From contig LT984854.1 in assembly GCA_900258555.1 (NCBI GenBank), positions 1,690,860 to 1,754,859 on the forward strand: 64,000 nt of DNA, written 5' to 3'. The position numbers and the translations under genes were made by a program. This document shows positions 8,301-16,956 of this stretch, in pieces (position 1 is the stretch's first letter; every line of letters begins with the position of its first letter). Under the pieces are notes generated by a model. That model was not told the origin of the DNA. It saw only the letters and a program-made list of their open reading frames with translations, and made no database searches. This DNA comes from an uncultured Desulfobacterium sp. GTDB taxonomy: Bacteria; Desulfobacterota; DSM-4660; Desulfatiglandales; Desulfatiglandaceae.

Positions 8301-9048
8301 TGGTTGACTTTTTGCAGGCAATCATCAGAAAATATCCGGGTCTTGCATTACGAACAGCCTGTCCGTGTCCATCAGAACAATCGCCCGGCAGCATTATACT
8401 TATAAGCATATCAAGAGAGCCTAACTCCCACACTATGTTAGCGGCAAGCTGCGCCAGGCTTTCAGAATGATCCTCCCACAAAAGCACGTCAAAACCTGCG
8501 CGTTGCACCAAATCGCTCACTTGCTCACGGCTCATGGCGCCTGATAGACAGGAAGAGATGCCCTCGCCATCTTTCCTTATTGACGCTAAAACTTCACAAG
8601 CACCTGAATCATGTTTATGTTTTAATCCCCGAAATACACCCGGATTTCTTAAATAAATATCTGAAATTACCAAAAACCCTGTCTTTCTCAACACCCTGTA
8701 AAATTCATGTGCGGCTTTATCGGGATAAGATAACAAGGAAAGCACGCATTCACAAAATACGCCGCTAAGCCTATTGTCTGCAAATGACAGATCTTCCGCA
8801 CTTGACTGAACAAATGGGAACTCGCCGGAAGACTTCGGTACCCGAAGATCAATACCGCAAACAGAACAGCCGTATTTTTTATGAAGAAATTTAAGAGTAG
8901 TCCCGAAGCCGCAACCAATATCTATAATTTTATCGTTTATGGAAAAGCCGCAGAAATCCGCCGCCCTTTCGGTAATAGCAAGACCCCCAGGCCTTAATGT
9001 GTCACCGGTAATTGAACCCAACTCAGAAGGTATGGTATACAGAGTCAT
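8290..9048 (-). CDS. trsM: SAM-dependent methyltransferase TrsM-like (DVU_1556 family)
   Basis: About 252 residues. Motif I is IIDIGCGFGTTL. CGIDL follows as the end of the second strand, then SSAEDLSFAD and a Tyr/Arg-rich FYRVLRKTGFLVISD, the UbiE/MenG-type class I layout. ATG at 9048 leaves four bases after the previous stop; a TTG at 9066 would overlap it by 14. Its place between the small redox protein and the C-GCAxxG-C-C gene matches, from memory, D. vulgaris DVU1556. The acceptor molecule is unknown. The gene neighbourhood suggests a cofactor or thiol/selenol modified for the Mo enzyme. Confidence 0.78.
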   Translation of the reverse strand: MTLYTIPSELGSITGDTLRPGGLAITERAADFCGFSINDKIIDIGCGFGTTLKFLHKKYGCSVCGIDLRVPKSSGEFPFVQSSAEDLSFADNRLSGVFCECVLSLLSYPDKAAHEFYRVLRKTGFLVISDIYLRNPGVFRGLKHKHDSGACEVLASIRKDGEGISSCLSGAMSREQVSDLVQRAGFDVLLWEDHSESLAQLAANIVWELGSLDMLISIMLPGDCSDGHGQAVRNARPGYFLMIACKKSTTIG

Positions 9049-9052
9049 CTGA

Positions 9053-9265
9053 TCATTTATCTTCAAGAAGCTGCTCTACTTCTGCTATTTTACCGAGAGC
9101 AAGTTCTTCGGAAATAAGCACAAAACCGCATTGAGGACATACGGGGAGCCGGGCATTGATTGTCTTACCCATATAAGTTAAGCTTGCAGGACCTACAGAT
9201 AAAAACATATCGCATTTGTGGCATTTCCATCTCAAATCTTCGGGATCAGTATAACTGTTTGTCAT
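9053..9265 (-). CDS. Small CxxC redox protein (DVU_1557 family)
   Basis: 70 residues with two CxxC pairs (CHKC near 15-18 and CPQC near 43-46), the geometry of a zinc ribbon or rubredoxin-like knuckle. The C-terminal tail is an acidic helix. It overlaps the dicluster gene by 4 bases and is followed immediately by the methyltransferase. Translational coupling and conserved position suggest an accessory electron or metal carrier; the family is uncharacterised. Confidence 0.75.
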   Translation of the reverse strand: MTNSYTDPEDLRWKCHKCDMFLSVGPASLTYMGKTINARLPVCPQCGFVLISEELALGKIAEVEQLLEDK

Positions 9266-11538
9266 TGTCCTTCCTTCCCGGAAACTTCCATACGGTGGCT
9301 GTAAGCATTATATATTGTAAAACCTCCATCAGACGGAATGTATTCCACCCAAAATGTGGTATTATACAATTTCAATGAGGCCTTGAAATGACCTGAATCT
9401 GGGTTGTAAAACTTATGCCCGCTGATTTCGGCATGATGGATAACTTCTTCTAAATCCGTTACAAGTATTCTGCGATCCTCCAGCACCTGCCATACTTCGG
9501 AAGAGATATTTAAAACAGGTCCAGCATGATCTATTCTTTCTCCGCGGTCTGTTGCCCACAGCTCATTGAGTAAATCGTTCTTGAGGCGCAAACGATTTTC
9601 CTGCCGCTGTGACCAGCCTGGTCTTTTGCGGGCAGCCGGATCAGATTCGCCGTCCTTGAGAAAGATCAGATCCAATATATGAACCGTGCGTTTTCCTGCT
9701 CCGGCAAGATTATCCCGGCAAACAGAACAATATGTCACATAATCTGCTGAACTCCGGCCGGCCAGACGATTAATAACGGTTTTTGCCAGATCAGGATTGG
9801 CATTTTGCATCAGGCCCCCGAAACCGCAACACTCCGCATATTCACTTTTTGCCGTAAGATCCACAAAAGGCTGTCCCATTTTTTGTAACAAATTACGAAC
9901 ATTGGTTTGCAGGTGAGATTCATATCGTGTAGTGCAAGGATCATGCAATGCAAGGGGCACAGCATCTTTTAAACTGGTAAAATCATGGGGCAGGCCGGTT
10001 TCATCAAGGATACTCCACAGTGATATTATGGGAGCTTCATGAAGATATGTCTTAAATATATTATAGCAGGTTGAACATGCTAAGATAACCTGCGGCCTGC
10101 CAAGATCCGCCCACTTTCTTTGCCACATTGAAAACTGCTCTTCAAAAAGTTGTTCTTCTCCGGCCCAGAAAGCCGGGGCGCTGCAGCATCCAAGCATCAG
10201 GCCCACACCGCCGGTCATGGTTTTTCTTAAGTGGGCATAGACGCTTTTTACTTCTCCCGGCGAAGAGGCGCAGAGCTGGCATCCTGGGAAAAAAATATAT
10301 GCGCTCGATTCATAAGTTGGTTCATGCAGGGCCATGGCAAACTGGTCGCTGTTACTAAACTGCATATCAAGAAGAGCAAATTCATGGGCCGATGGAGGCA
10401 TTTTGCCCTTTTGAACCATATCTCTTCGCGCCTTAAGGCACAGCGACTGCATTGCGAAACCTTCCGGGCAGACAGCCTCACACAATCCGCAAAGGCTGCA
10501 TGAATTGATCAATTTATTGGCCGGATGGCGGCCCGCGACAATGTTTGCGTTATTATAAATCTCTCTGACATATTTACGGGGATAGGAATCGAACTTCTCA
10601 AGATAGGAACAAGCCTTGACGCATTCAAGGCATTCGCAGTTTAAACAGCGGCCTGCTTCCTGTATCGCTTCTTGGGTTGTATACCCCGATGCCTGATTAA
10701 GAGGTTTTATCGCAGGAACATAGGGGACATAATCAATATTCGTATATAGGCGGGTTGTAAAAGGACCCTCTTTTTCTCTCCCTGACGTCAGTGACACCTT
10801 CTGTAAAAAGCGATCTATGGAGGTCGCCGCCCATCTGCCTTCGGCAGCCTGCCATACCGGAGACTTGGGGTCGTATTGTAAAAAACCCCGGGAAAAAACA
10901 CCTTTCAGATCTTTCAGACCGGAAGGCACATTCCTGTAATCCGGCCCTAGATATATGGCATCAAAGCGACGCGCAAGATCTTCAAGAAAATTTTCATCGT
11001 TAACGGAAGAATCCAATTCCGCTGCCACTCCTAATGAAAAAAGTATATCCAGCTCCTCTCTCACCACATTGTGCGGTAAAATTTCTTCCTTTATCGAAAG
11101 CAGATCCCCTCCAAGTTGACTGCCTGACTCAAATACTGTGACCTTATAGCCCTTGCGTGACAAATCCCAGGCTGCCGTAAGACCGCTTAACTTGCTTCCA
11201 ACAACCGCAATACTCTTGTCTTTTTTGGGCAGCGGATAAATTCGCTGCTTTGGCGACTGTGTTTTCACGCAGGCGCGCTCCAGCATCCCAATCTCAATCG
11301 CCTGCCCGGCCTCTTTGCGTTTGCAGTGCTCTTTACACGGAGCATCGCAGATACGTCCTATGATACCGGGAAAAGGCATGGCCTTTCTTAGAATCTTCCA
11401 CGCCTCTTCCCATTTTTCCTGCGACACATTTGCTATAAAGGCACGGACATCAACATGAATCGGGCAGGCAGCCATACATTCAGGTGGTTCTTCCTGGACA
11501 CATCCGCTTTCAAGAAGCCGCAGTTCATTTTGATCCAT
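9262..11538 (-). CDS. Dicluster-binding pyridine nucleotide-disulfide oxidoreductase-like / CCG-domain protein
   Basis: 758 residues in four parts. The N-terminal 4Fe-4S region resembles the glutamate synthase small subunit (Cys13, 21, 25 and CxxxCxxxC near 64-72). A Rossmann segment follows whose expected GxGxxG is degenerate (VVGSKLSGLTAA). A ferredoxin-like double-cluster region comes next (CLNCECLECVKAC and CSLCGLCEAVCP). Two CCG modules, as in HdrB/HdrD/GlpC, have CCSAPAFW and CCGFGG. A C-terminal beta domain of about 110 residues closes the protein. I recall NCBI calling the family pyridine nucleotide-disulfide oxidoreductase/dicluster-binding protein. It probably carries electrons between the Mo-hydroxylase and a soluble or thiol acceptor. 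It is 13 bases downstream of the hydroxylase gene. Confidence 0.8.
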   Translation of the reverse strand: MDQNELRLLESGCVQEEPPECMAACPIHVDVRAFIANVSQEKWEEAWKILRKAMPFPGIIGRICDAPCKEHCKRKEAGQAIEIGMLERACVKTQSPKQRIYPLPKKDKSIAVVGSKLSGLTAAWDLSRKGYKVTVFESGSQLGGDLLSIKEEILPHNVVREELDILFSLGVAAELDSSVNDENFLEDLARRFDAIYLGPDYRNVPSGLKDLKGVFSRGFLQYDPKSPVWQAAEGRWAATSIDRFLQKVSLTSGREKEGPFTTRLYTNIDYVPYVPAIKPLNQASGYTTQEAIQEAGRCLNCECLECVKACSYLEKFDSYPRKYVREIYNNANIVAGRHPANKLINSCSLCGLCEAVCPEGFAMQSLCLKARRDMVQKGKMPPSAHEFALLDMQFSNSDQFAMALHEPTYESSAYIFFPGCQLCASSPGEVKSVYAHLRKTMTGGVGLMLGCCSAPAFWAGEEQLFEEQFSMWQRKWADLGRPQVILACSTCYNIFKTYLHEAPIISLWSILDETGLPHDFTSLKDAVPLALHDPCTTRYESHLQTNVRNLLQKMGQPFVDLTAKSEYAECCGFGGLMQNANPDLAKTVINRLAGRSSADYVTYCSVCRDNLAGAGKRTVHILDLIFLKDGESDPAARKRPGWSQRQENRLRLKNDLLNELWATDRGERIDHAGPVLNISSEVWQVLEDRRILVTDLEEVIHHAEISGHKFYNPDSGHFKASLKLYNTTFWVEYIPSDGGFTIYNAYSHRMEVSGKEGQ

Positions 11539-11551
11539 GATCAGATTTTTT

Positions 11552-14269
11552 CTAGGCAGTTAACCCGGCCAACACCACTTTTGGCAGCGCAGGCAACTTG
11601 GTAATCCTCACCCCACAGGCGTTATTAATCGCATTTATGATGGCAGCTTGGGGAGTGGTTAAAGGCAGCTCTCCACAGCCGCCGGCGCCAAAGGGGCCGT
11701 CCTCTCGAGGTGTTTCCACATAAATGATTTCCATATCATCGGGTATTTGCTTGATATATGGAAACCCTGCTCCGGCCATCGAAGAATGCTTTTCAATATC
11801 TTCAAAATTTTCACTGAGCGCAAGCCCGACACCCTGCGCCAGCCCTCCATAAAGCTGGCCGTCTACAACCAGCTTGTTGTTAATCTTCCCAATGTCAGCA
11901 ACCAGTGTCATTTTCAGAACTTTTGTTTTACCGGTTTTTGTATCCACCTCCACTTCCGCCATGAAAACTCCATACATGTGGGCTCGTAGAGTATTGCCCT
12001 GGCAGTTCTCATCCAGATGATCACATTGATTTGCCCAGCCACCGGTTTGGACAACCGGAATATTTTCTTTTATCATCTCTTCATAAGTGCGATACGTCCC
12101 ATCCTGCTTGCGCATGGCCTTTAAAAGTAACTCGCACGCTACCTGAATGGCGCGACCGGTTACAAACTGAGAGCGGCTGGCGACTGAACCCATATTTTGA
12201 GGTGTTTTACTCGTATCATTCATCACAAGCCTGATCTTCTCAGGGGGCATGGCGATCGGCCGCAGGGCCTCGTGGGCGGTTCCCAAAACCCCCATATCAG
12301 CCCCCTGACCATGGTATTCCCAGGTGACATAAACTGTAACACCGTTGTCGGGCATTAACTCTATCCGTGCTTCCGCACCGTCTACACCGCCCAACCCGGA
12401 GCCAAAGATGCCGATGGAAATGCCGATCCCACGCTTCTTCCCGGCGGTTGATTCCTTCTTGGCCTTTTCCAATGCCGTTTTATACTTCGGCCGTAATATG
12501 TCTAGCATTTCGGGCAGGCTGTATACATCAGGTTTCTGGCTTGTTGGTGTAGTGGATCCCGGACGATAGACATTTTTATAACGCAGTTCCAGTGGATCAA
12601 TACCGATTTTTTCAGCCAGTTCATCCATGAGTACTTCAGAGCAGAACTCAACCGCGGTTGAACCCATGCCTCTAAAGGCGCAGCCCTGCGCGTGATTGGT
12701 ATAGACGGTTAGAGCCTGCCCCTTAATATTCGGGATGTCATAGCCCGCGCCCATATACTGTGCCCCCATCATGGCGGTTAAATCCCCCAGGTCGCAGTAA
12801 GGGCCATACCCTATTGTGATGTCCTCTTCCATGGCCAGAAGTTTGCCGTCTTTATCCGCCGCTAATCTCAATTTTGAATGGGTTGGTGGTCGTTTACCGG
12901 TCATAGTCATCTGCTGGCGGTAGTCATATTTAAGGAAAACCGGCCTGCCCGTAGCAAGACAGGCGACGCCTAAAATAGGCTGGGATGTGATTGTGGCCGC
13001 ATAACCAAAATCTCCTCCGGGTGGATTCTGAACCATAATCAGCTTAGTCGGTTCAAGCCCGATGCTCATGCAGACCTGAGCAGAGTTCATGAAAAGGGCA
13101 CAGGACTTGGAGTGAATGACCAATGTATCTTCCTCATTAATATAGGCAAAGCCGACATCAGGCTCGACAGGCATATGGGGATGTCGTTGATGATAGAATT
13201 CATCCTCTACCATGTAATCAGCTTGCTCAAAAATCGGTCCTGTTTCATTTCCCTTGGCGATCTTTTGAACAAAGTAGACATTAGGCGTCCCCGGATGAAT
13301 CTCCATAGCGTCTTCAGCCATAGCGGCCTGGGCATTCATATATGCCGGTAGTTCTTCTAACTCTACCTTTACCTTCTCAACGGCTGCCTTAGCATGGGCT
13401 TCAGTATCCGCACAAACTATTGCTAACACGTCGTCATAATGGAATATTTTCTTGTCGTTTAGAATCGGGCGATCTTGAGTATCGGCCTTGCTGCCCGGTA
13501 TGCTCATCAATGTTGGAATACGATTACTGCCCCGGACGTCTTTGTGAGTGACAATTTTAAAGACCCCGGGCATCTTCTCAGCCTCTGATGTGTCAATGGA
13601 TATGATATTGGCGTGGGACACCTTGGCCTGGACAAGGGCCAATTGTAAAGTGTCAGCAGGCAATTGCATACCTCTATCCGCCCCAAAGTCCCAGGTGCCG
13701 GTAACCTTGGCTACTCCACTGGGACGAGGGTAACTGCTGCCCCAAAGCCTTCCGTCTTCCGGGAGCTGATATGAAAGTTTGTCAATGCTCATTTCACCAC
13801 GCAGGACTTTTGCCGCGTCCATGACAGCATCCACCAACTGTTTATAGCCGGTGCAACGGCAGGCATTTTTGTGCCGGTCAAACCAGTCTCTTGCTTCTTC
13901 TCGGGTTGGGTTGGAGTTCTCATCCAACAGGGCCTTTGCAGATACAATAAAGCCAGGGGTACAAAATCCACACTGAGCTCCACCGTGAAGTACCCAGGCC
14001 AATTGCAGCGGATGTAGATTAGACGGCGTTCCTATCCCTTCAATAGTTGTAACAGCAGCGCCGTCGGGAACTCGCTTCATCTTGGTGATACAGGCACGAA
14101 TAATTTTCCCATTCATAATCACGTTGCAGGCGCCACATTGACCTTCATTGCAGCCCACTTTTGTCCCAGTCAGCAATAGTTGCCCACGCAGGACATCAGC
14201 CAGCGAGGCATCCGGTTCCACAATTAATGTCCTGTTGACTCCGTTTATATTGAAAGTTTTTTTAATCAT
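11552..14269 (-). CDS. mop: Molybdenum-dependent aldehyde oxidoreductase, MOP type
   Basis: 905 residues; the D. gigas enzyme has 907. It is a single-chain xanthine-oxidase-family protein that oxidises aldehydes to acids. The plant-type [2Fe-2S] cysteines are Cys40, 45, 48, 60 and the second cluster is Cys100, 103, 137, 139, the same numbering as the D. gigas enzyme. The Mo-pterin domain begins near 190 (PSGVAKVTGTWDFG). GAGGCGELPLT carries the active-site Glu at 867 (Glu869 in D. gigas). There is no FAD domain, as expected for MOP. An AGGAGG site precedes the ATG. It is the first gene of the operon, so the downstream genes are candidates for its maturation or electron transfer. Substrate specificity cannot be read. 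Confidence 0.92.
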   Translation of the reverse strand: MIKKTFNINGVNRTLIVEPDASLADVLRGQLLLTGTKVGCNEGQCGACNVIMNGKIIRACITKMKRVPDGAAVTTIEGIGTPSNLHPLQLAWVLHGGAQCGFCTPGFIVSAKALLDENSNPTREEARDWFDRHKNACRCTGYKQLVDAVMDAAKVLRGEMSIDKLSYQLPEDGRLWGSSYPRPSGVAKVTGTWDFGADRGMQLPADTLQLALVQAKVSHANIISIDTSEAEKMPGVFKIVTHKDVRGSNRIPTLMSIPGSKADTQDRPILNDKKIFHYDDVLAIVCADTEAHAKAAVEKVKVELEELPAYMNAQAAMAEDAMEIHPGTPNVYFVQKIAKGNETGPIFEQADYMVEDEFYHQRHPHMPVEPDVGFAYINEEDTLVIHSKSCALFMNSAQVCMSIGLEPTKLIMVQNPPGGDFGYAATITSQPILGVACLATGRPVFLKYDYRQQMTMTGKRPPTHSKLRLAADKDGKLLAMEEDITIGYGPYCDLGDLTAMMGAQYMGAGYDIPNIKGQALTVYTNHAQGCAFRGMGSTAVEFCSEVLMDELAEKIGIDPLELRYKNVYRPGSTTPTSQKPDVYSLPEMLDILRPKYKTALEKAKKESTAGKKRGIGISIGIFGSGLGGVDGAEARIELMPDNGVTVYVTWEYHGQGADMGVLGTAHEALRPIAMPPEKIRLVMNDTSKTPQNMGSVASRSQFVTGRAIQVACELLLKAMRKQDGTYRTYEEMIKENIPVVQTGGWANQCDHLDENCQGNTLRAHMYGVFMAEVEVDTKTGKTKVLKMTLVADIGKINNKLVVDGQLYGGLAQGVGLALSENFEDIEKHSSMAGAGFPYIKQIPDDMEIIYVETPREDGPFGAGGCGELPLTTPQAAIINAINNACGVRITKLPALPKVVLAGLTA

Positions 14270-14986
14270 TATGAATCCTCCTTGTCATTAATAGTTAATA
14301 TTTACTATGTGTTGAGTCGTTCTAAAATGGACTTTGACACATGTCTTCAATTTCAATACCACAGCCTTTTAAAATCATGCATCTTTACTTTCATTAGACC
14401 CGGCTATCTTCAGGTTCTCTTGTGAGTCAAACCTCCATCTAAACCAACCTTCAAGGGGTAATTTTCCTAAATTGCTTTCTGGCGGTTAATTAAAAGACAG
14501 CAGCGTTGGATCTAACCGTCATACCAGTTGAGCAGTCCAATGCCGTAATAAGCCTAAGAGACCTTTTTATCCTTTTGGTGGATGTATGGTCCATAATATA
14601 TAACTAACGTTATGTCAATACAGATAGATCGATATGCTGAAAAATAGGTAACGTTTATTCTGTCTCTATCTACTCGTTTGGTAAGGCCTAACTATATTCG
14701 ACCGTGATCAATCCTGAACCACTTGTCCCGGATGCAAAAACCAATTATAGAAACTTCCAATCAACTTTTACTTTTATCTGTAACTGGTTGGAATTGCATC
14801 CAATGATGCCTCATTCCATACATATTTTATTGTTGTTTGGTCTGGCCCTAAAGTTCACTGTCGTCTCAGTCTTCGGCATGACAAGCATTGCTTTCGGGGC
14901 GGGGATTTTTTTGTCATCAACCGGCTGCATAGCAACTGGAAAAAAGGACCGAAGATGAATTTTAAAGATTTTTCTGTAAACCGCTG

Positions 14987-15000
14987 TGTCAATATTGACA
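14987..15000. promoter_or_regulatory. Perfect palindrome, candidate operator
   Basis: TGTCAATATTGACA is a perfect 14-base dyad, about 185 bases before the iron-sulfur subunit gene. It is the strongest dyad in the divergent region. It does not match the Rex or FNR/HcpR consensus patterns I know. A dimeric regulator is inferred. Confidence 0.35.
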
Positions 15001-15003
15001 TAT

Positions 15004-15030
15004 GGCAAGTTGTTTGTTAATTTACTTGCC
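15004..15030. repeat. Inverted repeat in leader region
   Basis: GGCAAGT and ACTTGCC form 7-base arms separated by 13 bases, immediately after the palindrome at 14987. No T-run follows. It could be a second operator half or a leader hairpin. Confidence 0.3.
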
Positions 15031-15183
15031 TGAAAAAGTCATAAAAGGCCATTTATAAATATTTAAGGTAGTCCTATTTACCTAAATGCGATTACTAAGA
15101 ATAAGTGAACTTAAAGATTTTTAATCGCAAAATAACGAAATCAAACATATTGGCTGATTTCTTATTAGAGGAGAATCTAAAAA

Positions 15184-15921
15184 ATGCCTGACAATAATAT
15201 ATTAATAAATGGCAGGCAAATTTTGTTCGATGCCGGAGAGACAATTCTTGAGGCCGCATCCCGATATGATATTTCGATCCCTACGCTTTGTCATTTAAAG
15301 GAAAATGCACCCAATGGGAAATGCAGGATATGCGTGGTGGAAATCGAAGGGGAAAAAGAGCTTAAAACTGCCTGTAATACCCCATGCGGGGCAGACATGG
15401 TGATTAAAACCGAATCAAGAATGGTTGTGGCGGACAGGAAAAAGACGTTGGTGGCTCTGGTTGCCTCCGGGAATCACAATTGCGCGGCAGCGACTGCATG
15501 GAATTCGCACCGGACCAATTTTCAGATTGCTGTACAGAATTATGACCATACCGGGAATCTATGTCCCTCATGGGGCGACTGCAGATTGCAGGACCTTTTG
15601 TACTATTATTATGTCAGACAGAAGGAACCGTTTGACATGAAACAGTATTTACAGAAAGAGATAGTAAACCCATTGATCGAGAGGGATTTCTCAAAGTGCA
15701 TTTTATGTGGCCGGTGTGTTAGCGTTTGCAATGAAGTACAGATTAACAGTGTCATCGTTTTTTGCGTTCAGGATGGCATGGCAAAAAATGTCACAAGAAA
15801 TAATACTTATCTTGCGTATTCTAATTGTGTGTTTTGCGGTGCATGTATCCAGGCATGCCCAGTGGGTGCCCTTTCTGAAAAAGAAAGCAGTGTGCAGGTG
15901 GCGGCCATGAGAAGTAACTAA
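15184..15921 (+). CDS. Iron-sulfur protein, NuoG/HoxU-like subunit of formate dehydrogenase
   Basis: 245 residues. The [2Fe-2S] motif is CHLKENAPNGKCRIC with a later Cys (residues about 37-64). The His-Cys3 motif of NuoG follows (HNC, then CPSWGDCRLQDL). Two [4Fe-4S] motifs, CILCGRCVSVC and CVFCGACIQACP, sit near 178-225. This is the N-terminal electron-wire module of complex I subunit G without its Mo-like domain, as in soluble NAD- or ferredoxin-linked formate dehydrogenases and hydrogenases. The AGAGGAG site before the ATG is good. Its partner is probably the selenoprotein at 16957, although a dehydrogenase gene separates them. No NuoE/NuoF-like diaphorase is present here. Confidence 0.82.
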   Translation: MPDNNILINGRQILFDAGETILEAASRYDISIPTLCHLKENAPNGKCRICVVEIEGEKELKTACNTPCGADMVIKTESRMVVADRKKTLVALVASGNHNCAAATAWNSHRTNFQIAVQNYDHTGNLCPSWGDCRLQDLLYYYYVRQKEPFDMKQYLQKEIVNPLIERDFSKCILCGRCVSVCNEVQINSVIVFCVQDGMAKNVTRNNTYLAYSNCVFCGACIQACPVGALSEKESSVQVAAMRSN

Positions 15922-16013
15922 AATCCGCACAATCTGTCTATCTTGAAGATATTGATCGGATTATTGAGGCCATGTCTGCAATAGCCAAATCAAGTCCTTC
16001 TCAAGCTGGATAA
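15921..16013 (+). pseudogene. Possible C-terminal gene remnant
   Basis: A frame opening right after the stop of the iron-sulfur gene reads KSAQSVYLEDIDRIIEAM and continues to a TAA at 16011. It is helix-like and resembles the tails of PLP-dependent aminotransferases (VDRIVEA type). It has no start codon of its own apart from an internal ATG. It may be the relic of a deleted gene or chance. Confidence 0.2.
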
Positions 16014-16110
16014 AAGGCGATGGATTGTATTTTTTTCTCTCCGTTATGCTTATCATGGCGTAACGAAGAGCGTTCTAATAATTAACCATAAGACTAAGAG
16101 GGAGGGGATT

Positions 16111-16905
16111 ATGTCTCTGGAAAAAAAGATTATAGTTGTAACAGGAGCAGCATCAGGTATAGGCGCTGAGACCGCCAAAACGCTCAAGGCACAAGGTGCA
16201 ACTGTTATTGGTGTTGACATCAACGAGCCTAAAAATGTTGATCAATATATAAAGGCGGATCTCGGAGATCCAGCCTCTATTGTTGCAGCAGTTGAAAAGA
16301 TTCCAAATGGAATTGACGCCCTGTGCAATATTGCCGGCCTGCCGCCTTCAAAGGGCCGGGTCCCTGTAATAAAAGTCAATTTCTTAGGGCTAAGGCACTT
16401 CACCGAGCAGCTCATAAATAAGATGAATAATAATGCGTCTATCGTCAATCTGGCCTCTCTTGCTGGGTCCGGCTGGCCTGAGGCTGGAAATCAAATCAGG
16501 CCTTTCCTTACTTTGCGGGATTTCAATGGAGTTGAGGCCTTATGTAATGAAGTAGGTATTGATGATGAGCGCGCTTACTCCTTTTCAAAAGAGGTGGTCA
16601 TCGTGTGGACCATGATTAACCGCTGGACCTGGCGTGACCGTGGAATCAGGGTCAATTGCATCAGCCCCGGACCGGTAGAAACCCCCATACTTCCCGACTT
16701 TCTTGAAAACTTTAAGGATAAGCTTGAGAAGGACAAGGATGTGATGGATCGTTTTGGCCGTCCGGACGATATTGCGCCTGTGGTCGCCTTTATGTGCAGC
16801 GATTCAAGCGCATGGATAAAAGGGGTAAATATCCCATGCGATGCAGGCATGACCGCACATGTGCTTACTCAAATGTTCGGATATGCGGATGCCGCGGGCT
16901 TTTGA
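16111..16905 (+). CDS. Short-chain alcohol dehydrogenase, coniferyl-alcohol dehydrogenase-like
   Basis: 264 residues of the classical SDR family. The cofactor motif TGAASGIG is at 11-18 and an acidic Asp (GVDIN) suggests NAD preference. CNIAG is the NNAG equivalent. The catalytic Tyr156 and Lys160 are in YSFSK and the Ser is in NLASLAGS. ISPGPVETPI and the C-terminal DAGMTAH complete the fold. The overall pattern resembles proteins annotated as coniferyl-alcohol dehydrogenase, but the true substrate is uncertain. The GGGAGGGG site is strong. It lies between the two formate dehydrogenase genes, 51 bases before the large subunit. An alcohol-to-aldehyde step could feed the Mo-hydroxylase encoded divergently; this is inference. 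Confidence 0.82.
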   Translation: MSLEKKIIVVTGAASGIGAETAKTLKAQGATVIGVDINEPKNVDQYIKADLGDPASIVAAVEKIPNGIDALCNIAGLPPSKGRVPVIKVNFLGLRHFTEQLINKMNNNASIVNLASLAGSGWPEAGNQIRPFLTLRDFNGVEALCNEVGIDDERAYSFSKEVVIVWTMINRWTWRDRGIRVNCISPGPVETPILPDFLENFKDKLEKDKDVMDRFGRPDDIAPVVAFMCSDSSAWIKGVNIPCDAGMTAHVLTQMFGYADAAGF

Positions 16906-16956
16906 CCCGGGCTTTGAATTGGAAACACCGGCTTGGGAGACTTGGAGAAGGGATTA

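Larger units (their letters stand above)
14270..15183. other. Long divergent intergenic region, no gene supported
   Basis: About 910 bases lie between the minus-strand Mo-hydroxylase operon and the plus-strand formate dehydrogenase operon. An 84-codon reading frame at 14704-14958 has no ribosome binding site and no recognisable motif, so it is not called. The region is AT-rich and contains a perfect palindrome (14987-15000) and an inverted repeat (15004-15030). No confident sigma-70 or sigma-54 promoter was identified. Confidence 0.5.

Noticed and set aside
14704-14958. 84-codon open frame in the divergent region
   Set aside because: No ribosome binding site, no known motif, overlapped by an equally plausible antisense frame, and placed in a regulatory region.
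14780-15020. Sigma-54 promoter before the formate dehydrogenase operon
   Set aside because: GG-N10-GC spacing is not met; TGGCAAGTTGTTTGT is the best near match and lacks the GC element.
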